A stretch of DNA of 64,000 nt from Parasponia andersonii (Eukaryota; Streptophyta; Magnoliopsida; Rosales; Cannabaceae), in contig JXTB01000047.1 of NCBI GenBank assembly GCA_002914805.1, forward strand, positions 996,824 through 1,060,823, in the 5' to 3' direction. Below are positions 57,764-64,000 of this stretch, one piece after another. The notes beneath the pieces are model-generated. The model saw only the letters and a program-made list of their open reading frames with translations. It made no database searches and had not been told where the DNA came from. The translations under genes and the position numbers were made by a program. The first letter of the stretch is position 1. Every line of letters begins with the position of its first letter.

Positions 57764-59163
57764 TGCTCGAGATGAGGGCATTTTTTTCACAAAAGAAAAA
57801 TTAAGCATAATAATGATTAATTATAAATAACTTTATGGGTCATAATTCGGGCTCATGCTAAAATCCGAACTATGTCACGCTAAACAAGGTAAAATTAGAG
57901 TTGTATGATTTCGACTTTTGTAACCAGACCAAAACATGCTTAATATATATCTCAGCTTTTTTATTTTCACGAGTACATCACTAATATGACATTAATTTTA
58001 GATGCTTAATATATATCTTAACTTTTGTATTTTCACGAGTACATCACTAATATAATATTAATTTTATGATCTAGCAATCAGATTGAAAAATCAACACAAA
58101 CCTAAAACCTCTAAGTTGTCCAAAGAAATCGAATTCAAACAAAGCGAAATGGAGTTACGAGACCTTTACCCGTCAATTGCATTGCCCGTGATGAGACGAG
58201 TTGAACAAGCCTAGTCACACGGCTTGACACAGCTAGAATAGTTATCAGCAGTTGAAAACGCTTCGTGTTTCTTCATCGTAGTAGGTTATCAGGAGTACCG
58301 ACAGCGCTGGGACCTCGGTAAAGAGGTCGTGTCATGGTAATGAGTCAGCCCAGCTAGGTGGCGGCACCTAAAGTTGGCCGGAGGTAGGTCATCGGAGAGA
58401 GAGAGAGGGAGAGAGAGAGTCAATGGGGAGGAAAGAGAAGGAAAGACTGAAACATGTCACCCATTTAATGGGCTCTAGCTTTGCACTTAAGTCCCTGGTT
58501 CAAAAATTCTCTCAAATATATCCTTAAAAAATACTATTTGGTCCCTATTTGCACAAAACCTTTTCACTCAAACCCAAATTTGAATTTTGGCAAATACTCA
58601 ATTATTTAATTTGGAAAATTGCCAAAAGACTAATTTACCCCTTACTAAAAACGGGTTTTTAGAGTAATAGATATATACATATAAGTAATAGTTCTACATC
58701 TAGGAATCAATTTACATATAATAATTATATAAGTATGTATGGATTAAAGGGATAAATTTGGTCTTTATTGGATTAAAAACGAACTAGTCAGGCTTATGAG
58801 AATTATTTTAACAGAATGATGGGATCGACTATCAGAAAAAGGAAATTATGGCCTTGAATAGAGTAAATATACTAGACAGAAAATTAAGGGACTTCGTAGA
58901 GAGAGAGAGAGAGAAAAATATACATGTATGTGTGTAGTTTTTATCATTATTACAAGCCTTAGGCACAGATACGGACTAATATGACTCCACAAGTGTCAGA
59001 CACCACTTGTAGTGGGGTGGGTGTCAAAAGATTGATACGATTTTTTAAGTTTATGTCCATCACTTATGGGGTATTAAGCACTAATAGCCTATCGGTACTA
59101 AACACTAGTAGCCTCTCGATCCCAATAAAATTTCGACATTTATCTTAGGATATCTGTTGTCCA
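57764..59163 (-). repeat. Tat 5' LTR, ~1400 bp, carrying the empty site of the Harbinger insertion
   Basis: Ends match the split 3' LTR. On the minus strand a CT microsatellite lies at ~58919-58895 and a second at ~58420-58395. The middle (57850-58665) contains moderate-GC sequence unrelated to the middle of the other LTR. The position homologous to the Harbinger insertion is uninterrupted (gtctttattggattaaaa, 58761-58778). Confidence 0.78.
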
Positions 59164-60188
59164 ATGCAGTCCAAGTTTTTGTCGCGTGATATTTTCTTAA
59201 TTGATATTATATTGTATAATTATTTGAAAAAATAATAAATTTGAAAACTTTTATATGTTTATATGTATTTGAATTTTTGAGTTTGAAAATTATTTAATAT
59301 ATTATTTTTTTTGATGTTATGGCAATTATGGAAAAAAAAAAGATTATGAGTTGTACTTAGTAAGTTATATTGGATTTATTCTTCTTAAATTTTGTTACTA
59401 TCAAAGATAATGGTTAACCGTTGATTTCTCCGTTATTCATTTGTTAACCCTTACATTATCCTCGCATCTAAAGTGATTGTTATTGGAGCAGACAACGCCC
59501 TCCCGCTAATATTCTTACTATTTTATCACCATTAAAAGTAATATTTTCCCCTTGAAATGCAAAACAATGTGTTTTATGTGCGTCGTTTTACCATTGTTTG
59601 ATTCCCTTCCGGCGGGATCAGCCTAACTTAAGATTTTAAGGCAGATGACTGAGGTAAATGCTCCTTTACATTATTTCTGATGAATGATTTACATTATGCT
59701 ACGCCATTAAATATAGCATATTCTTCTTCTTCTTCCCACTTGCACGAGTGATAATTTTTTAAAAAAAATTTAATATCTCCAACATAGTTTCATTTATTCA
59801 TTTATCCTTTTCTGCAATATTTTTATTGCTCCAGAATGTGCCAGATCTCATTTATTTTTTCTCTTCTCACAGTTATTTTCTAGCTTTTTAATTTGGATTT
59901 TCTAGTTGTTTAGTCCCATTAATTTCACACATATGATTAATTGCATAAAGAGTAGAGACCACGTTTTTACTCTTCCATGCAGTAATGTCCAGACTGCATG
60001 TAATATTTATTACTCTGTGCAGTTGACGAAGAAGAGAGAGAACAAATAATAGACGACCAGACGTAGCATTGAAAAGCGGGATCCACATTTTATATTAGTC
60101 AGAAATCAGAATCTACCATAAAAAATGGGTGGGGGGACTAGGGACTCGAACTTTTATATGATAAATATAAATATTATCCGCCTTCTAG

Positions 60189-60238
<50 letters not shown>

Positions 60239-61490
60239 CTGCAATATTCTTTTATATCGGATCCTCTCTCAGTCACCTTAAGTGATTTTCATCTCCTGAT
60301 AGGCTATGTACATACGCCAAACTCTGCCCCTTCTGGCTAAGGAACCCACTCATTTGATCATATTATATAATGCCAACTCACTAATCACTAATGAAAAACA
60401 CTTAATTTCGTCATTGACTAATAACTTCTAGAAAAATATTAATTATTAGAAGAATTTACACCAACGAGACAACTAATTCCTTATTGGAGATAACTAGCCC
60501 TATTTCAATTTTCAATAATCTTATTAAAAATAGTGTATATATAATATTATGTCACATATTTAAATTTATTTAAACACTGTCAACGTAGGTTTTGTCAACA
60601 ATAAATTTGGAAAATTGTAAGATGTGGCATGTGTGTGAAAAATGTTGATAAATCAAAGCAAGTAAAAAAGACGAATTTTATAGTGGTTCAGTCCCGAAAA
60701 AGATGAGCTTACGTTTACTGTCTTTCACTATTTTTTGGAGAATTACAAGAGTTTCTTTAAGTTTCAAGGTGAGAATCGAGAGAGATACAGAGTGTCGTCC
60801 AGAATCAAATTCAAAAAATCCTCCTCTAACAACACTGAGCTCCCTTTATATAGATGAGGGTGGTTCAATGTTTCTCAATTGTGAAAGTGGGTAAGTGTGT
60901 AATCAGAAAATACAATTCGAGTAACAATATAATTGAATAATATCTTAAATGAAAGGATTGGTCGATCTTCATTCAGAAACTTGTTTCCCTATCTTTGTAG
61001 ATTACTTGTTTGATGAAGATTGATTTAATTTTCATTTCTTACTGGTCGCACTTAATCAATCTGAAGAAGGTTGCACTTTGATCAGAAAAATTCTCATGCG
61101 ACCTAACACGTTCTACTTGGTCGCTAACTTTCCTTTTTTTGGCATTTGAGTCATATAATTTTTAGACCGAACAACAAACACTATAATTAATAATCAAAAA
61201 GAAAAAAAATACAAAAATAAAAAAAAGCTTTGGAATTCCATGTAGTTCACTACTTGTAATTATAGCCATGCTGTCTTGCTCCACCATGTTAGCGTCATTT
61301 TCCGTCGTTTACCAGATTATCAGCGACACTACAAAGCCCAGCAACTGGGGTCCTCCAATAGTCGCCAGATTATGTGTTTCAAGCCCTCCAACACATCATC
61401 ATTGTTGTTTGCACGCAGCACCTCTCTCGTCACATGTGTACTATTACCCGTGTTTTACTTTAAATTGACTTGGAAATTATCCTTCACTCA
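59164..61490. other. AT-rich intergenic DNA, no gene seen
   Basis: Contains the TA microsatellite at 60192-60235. At ~60620-60890 there is sequence of the type tatagtggttcagtccc, gagcttacgttTactgtctt, ggagaattacaagag, a phrase commonly met in dispersed plant repeats; I cannot assign it. Overlapping short open frames at 61268-61506 resemble nothing known. Confidence 0.5.
60192..60235. repeat. TA dinucleotide microsatellite (~22 units)
   Basis: Uninterrupted alternating AT from 60192 to 60235. Confidence 0.9.
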
Positions 61491-62050
61491 AGAGAAAACG
61501 CCGTAAAATTACTTGTATTTCAACATTTTATTACGAAACCTTTTATATTTTAACAAAAATGGAAAATCCCTTTTAATTTGACATTTTATTACAAAAAAAT
61601 CTTGTAATTTGACTATTTTTCAAATATGACTTTCTCGTATAAATTACATTAGGAAAATTAAAATGAAATAACAAAATTACTCTTAGTGGATACTAGATTT
61701 AAGTTCATATTATATTTTTACTTTGTACTTAGATATAAAAATAATTATTTAGAAACTATTTTATCATTTATCAGGTCTTTTGAAATATAAAAATATTATT
61801 TAAAAACTAGTTTAGACAATTTTTAATTTATATTAAGTTTAAATCTACCACTTAGTAAGAGTGATTTTGTTATTTCCATTAATTTCCTTAATTTTGATTG
61901 CATAAAGAGGTCGAATTTTAAAAATAATCAAATTATAAAATTTTTCACGATAAAAGATCAATTTCAAAAAGATTTTTCCACATTTCTTAAAATATAGGAA
62001 ATTTTGTAAAAAAATTATGAAATACAAAATTATTTTACGACTTGTTCTCT
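61491..62050. mobile_element. Foldback MITE-like element, ~560 bp
   Basis: The left arm from 61491 (AGAGAAAACGCCGTAAAATT) and the right arm ending at 62050 (reverse complement AGAGAACAAGTCGTAAAATA) are inverted copies. Pairing continues inward through cttgtatttcaa/ttttgtatttcat and to an inner pair, ttactcttagtggatactag against ctaccacttagtaagagtga, so most of the element is one long imperfect hairpin. TCA lies on both sides (61488-61490 and 62051-62053), a possible 3-bp target duplication. No coding content. Confidence 0.7.
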
Positions 62051-63388
62051 TCACAAAACTCCGAATTCCTCGACATTGTTGCTTGGCGGAATCACATTAA
62101 GTTTTTTCAAGTCGCATAACTTATATCTGGTTTTTTTTCCCCCCCTCAATCGTGGTTTATATACTTCAAATCCACAGTTCAACATATAGTTGAGCTTCCT
62201 GCCTTGGATAATTGTTTTTTTTTTTTTTCCTTTTTTATTGTATTTTGACAATGGTCAAGCTTTTATTGGACGGTGGTGATGAAGAGGAGAAAATTTTAGA
62301 TTCTATATTTTTCATTTAAAGAAAGGTCTATTTTGTAAATGCTTAAGAATTATCTTATTTTTCACCATAAACTTTAAAATAATGTTAAAAAAAACAATAA
62401 TGCCCGAAAAAAAACTATGTAGTTATTAGTTATGAATCTATAATTAGTGGTCATTCTTCAGCAAAGAAAAGAAAAAACAAAAATAGTGGTCACTAATACG
62501 ATAGTTTGTTTTTTTTTTTTTTTTTTAAAACGAACTAATACGACAGATTTAGCAGAACTAGCACATATGTTAGAGGGGAAGGGTCAAAACGGTCAAAGCA
62601 AATTTCACATTTGGATAAAGGAAAATACTAGTACTATGGGCACTTGCGGTGGATCAACAAATAGTTTCCAAGTGTGGAAGTGTGCGGTCTATGTCCGTTG
62701 CTCCCCACTGATTGGACTACACAACCAGACATGTCGTTCACATGTATCCGGCGGGTGTGGAGGAAAATTTTACGTGCCCCCCATGATGACATGAGCTGCT
62801 CCTTAATAAATCCCTGTGAGAAATTATGAGCACAGATCACGAGACCAATTATTATAAATGACCGTATAATATTAGAATTGTGCAAAATATTGAAAATATA
62901 TATAGTCTAGTCTTAGCGAGGGTCTTACAGAGCTGCACCAACAAAATTATTGTGGTCTATTTTATGCATTTAAATTAAAATAAGTAATTTTTAACGTAAC
63001 TTCTTTGATTAATACATCGTTTAAGGACCTAAGCTTTAGATTATCTGTCTCAAAAAAAAAGAAAACCCTCTTATTATCTGTCTAGTAAAGTTCTATTATA
63101 GTGGGAGTAGTAGTAGCGGTGACGTGTGTGAGTGTGAACGACCTATGATAATATAATACATATTACAATAAATGCATTTGGTTGACATTAAAACTCCAAA
63201 CTTTCCTCTCTTTCAAATCCCCACCACTCTACTACTTCAAGTCACTCCTGCTTTACTTAAAGCACCCACCCAGAGCTCACTCCAGCTGCTACTCCGTCGC
63301 CGGAAAACGACGCCGTCTTGTCATTACTCAATGCCCTTTTGAATTGGACTCCCAGAAAAAAGAAAAAAAAAAACCAGAGTAAGCTCAA
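62051..63388. other. Intergenic DNA and 5' region of the MGCC gene
   Basis: No separate gene supported. T-runs at ~62130, ~62215 and ~62511. The block 62560-62900 has mixed composition with a small open frame (62447-62794) that has no recognised relative. The last ~200 bases (63180-63388) are pyrimidine-rich (cctctctttcaaatcccca) and then A-rich, fitting the 5' UTR of the gene at 63389. No confident TATA box. Confidence 0.45.
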
Positions 63389-64000
63389 ATGGGTTGCTGT
63401 GCAAGCACCGGGAAGACCAAGTTCTCAGCTCCAGGCCCTCAAAACCACCAGCATTCCACTTTGACGGGTAGTTCTCTGGCTTCCGGATCGAGATCCGTGG
63501 CCGGGGATAGCAGAGCGCCGCCGCCGTCGGTGGAGGAAGAGTCCGTCAAGGAAGTGCTCTCCGAAACCGCCAGGCCAAAAACAGGCCCAATTCCGAAGTC
63601 GGAAGAGGAAACCGAGGAAGAAAGCAAAATCCCGAAGCCCAGACCAGTACCCTTCCCCATTATCAAGCTACCCGACGAGAAGATCGAGAAGACGGCGCCG
63701 TTTAACCCCAGCACCGCTGCGGTGGAGGAGATCTCTGAGGTCTCCGAGATTTGCAGCCTGAGCGAGAGCGTCTCGGCGATCACCGGAGACGACGACGAAG
63801 AGGTCGGGCCAAGGGTAAATTACAGGTCGCCCATGAAGGGTCCGAGGAACAGATCTTACTCCGGGGATTTGGGGGCCGCGAAGAGAGAGAGAACCGTCGG
63901 GATGTCGCCGACCCGGAGATCGAACCAGTCACCGGGTCGGATTAATGGAAACGGAGTCGGGTCGGTCAGGCTGGTGCAGGGCAGAGAACCGGGTCAGGCG
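63389..64000 (+). CDS. N-terminally lipidated (MGCC) hydrophilic plant protein, 5' part, runs off the window
   Basis: An open frame of 204 codons runs from ATG 63389 to the last base, so the gene is incomplete. The N-terminus MGCCASTGK has Gly2 for N-myristoylation and Cys3/Cys4 for palmitoylation, predicting attachment to the inner face of the plasma membrane or endomembranes. The rest is low-complexity and probably disordered: a VEEESVKEVLSET acidic block (~residues 49-61), a proline-rich stretch (~80-95), EISEVSEICSLSESVSAITG (~116-135) and a basic, serine-rich part with RSYSGDL, MSPTRRSNQSPGR. This layout matches a plant-specific group of MGCC proteins without a known domain or assigned function, as I recall it. 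GC content is well above that of the flanking DNA. The ATG context aaatggg and the following codons support the start; an intron could lie beyond the window. Confidence 0.82.
   Translation, partial: MGCCASTGKTKFSAPGPQNHQHSTLTGSSLASGSRSVAGDSRAPPPSVEEESVKEVLSETARPKTGPIPKSEEETEEESKIPKPRPVPFPIIKLPDEKIEKTAPFNPSTAAVEEISEVSEICSLSESVSAITGDDDEEVGPRVNYRSPMKGPRNRSYSGDLGAAKRERTVGMSPTRRSNQSPGRINGNGVGSVRLVQGREPGQA

Larger units (their letters stand above)
33384..59163 (-). mobile_element. Tat-lineage Ty3/gypsy element (minus strand), heavily nested
   Basis: On the minus strand the order is 5' LTR (59163-57764), primer-binding region, gag, protease, RT, RNase H, archaeal-type RNase H, integrase, 3' LTR (39488-33384). 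The second, archaeal-type RNase H places it in the Tat/Ogre group. It is interrupted by a Harbinger transposon in the 3' LTR, by a plus-strand Tat-like element within the integrase C-terminal code, and by ~1.7 kb of unknown sequence in the archaeal RNase H. Both LTRs end GAGCA at the low-coordinate side. Flanks give an imperfect 5-bp duplication (AATGT at 33379-33383; AATGC at ~59163-59167), so the ends are good to a few bases. Confidence 0.82.

Noticed and set aside
61268..61506. Two overlapping plus-strand frames (66 and 76 codons)
   Set aside because: No known motif, and the second extends into the foldback element; treated as noise.
1..64000. tRNA, rRNA, integrated virus (pararetrovirus) or operon-like gene cluster
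   Set aside because: No cloverleaf-forming tRNA-like sequence, rRNA motif, viral movement/coat protein motif or clustered biosynthetic genes were seen; all RT-bearing regions fit LTR retrotransposons with LTRs and TSDs.

Overview
This is nuclear DNA from a flowering plant, probably a eudicot. The base composition is AT-rich, there is a 16-exon receptor-kinase gene with GT-AG introns, and the intergenic space is filled with nested Ty3/gypsy and Ty1/copia LTR retrotransposons, a PIF/Harbinger transposon and small inverted-repeat elements. The species cannot be named from sequence alone.

Only two host genes are well supported. At the left, on the minus strand (1117-6383), is a complete STRUBBELIG-RECEPTOR FAMILY (SRF) leucine-rich-repeat receptor-like pseudokinase; I place all 16 coding exons, giving a 761-residue protein. 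At the right edge (63389 to the window end, plus strand) is the 5' end of a gene for a small hydrophilic protein starting MGCC, with a predicted N-terminal lipid anchor. The roughly 57 kb between them has no other host gene that I can support.

6.9-13.7 kb is AT-rich intergenic DNA with small elements: two exact 42-bp tandem duplications, a 602-bp hAT-type MITE with perfect 8-bp target-site duplications, one or two other foldback elements, and a ~203-bp degenerate tandem repeat. 13669-32739 is a Tekay/Del-like Ty3/gypsy chromovirus (TSD TGTAT) that landed in that tandem repeat. Its pol is decayed and partly deleted, and it carries a Ty1/copia element at 17763-29017 (TSD ATAGG). The copia insertion has an unusual LTR-internal-LTR-leader-partial LTR structure.

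33384-59163 is a second large composite: a minus-strand Tat-lineage Ty3/gypsy element (gag, protease, RT, RNase H, archaeal-type RNase H, integrase, all decayed). Its 3' LTR holds a PIF/Harbinger transposon (34459-39040), and the 5' LTR preserves the empty site. Its integrase C-terminal coding region is split by a plus-oriented Tat-like non-autonomous element (about 40.8-50.9 kb) with an antisense ORF, which itself contains copia remnants. The right side (59.2-63.4 kb) is AT-rich intergenic DNA with a TA microsatellite, a 560-bp foldback element and the promoter region of the MGCC gene.

All retroelement genes seen are broken by stops, frameshifts or deletions, so nothing here looks autonomous. 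I found no convincing new host system. The most unusual structures are the three-LTR copia insertion with a template-switch-like junction, a tandemly repeated integrase zinc-binding segment in the Tat element, an anonymous ~1.7-kb insertion in its RNase H region, and a GC-rich repetitive block in the copia leader. Coordinates inside degenerate elements were read by eye and are approximate unless a TSD or splice site fixes them.
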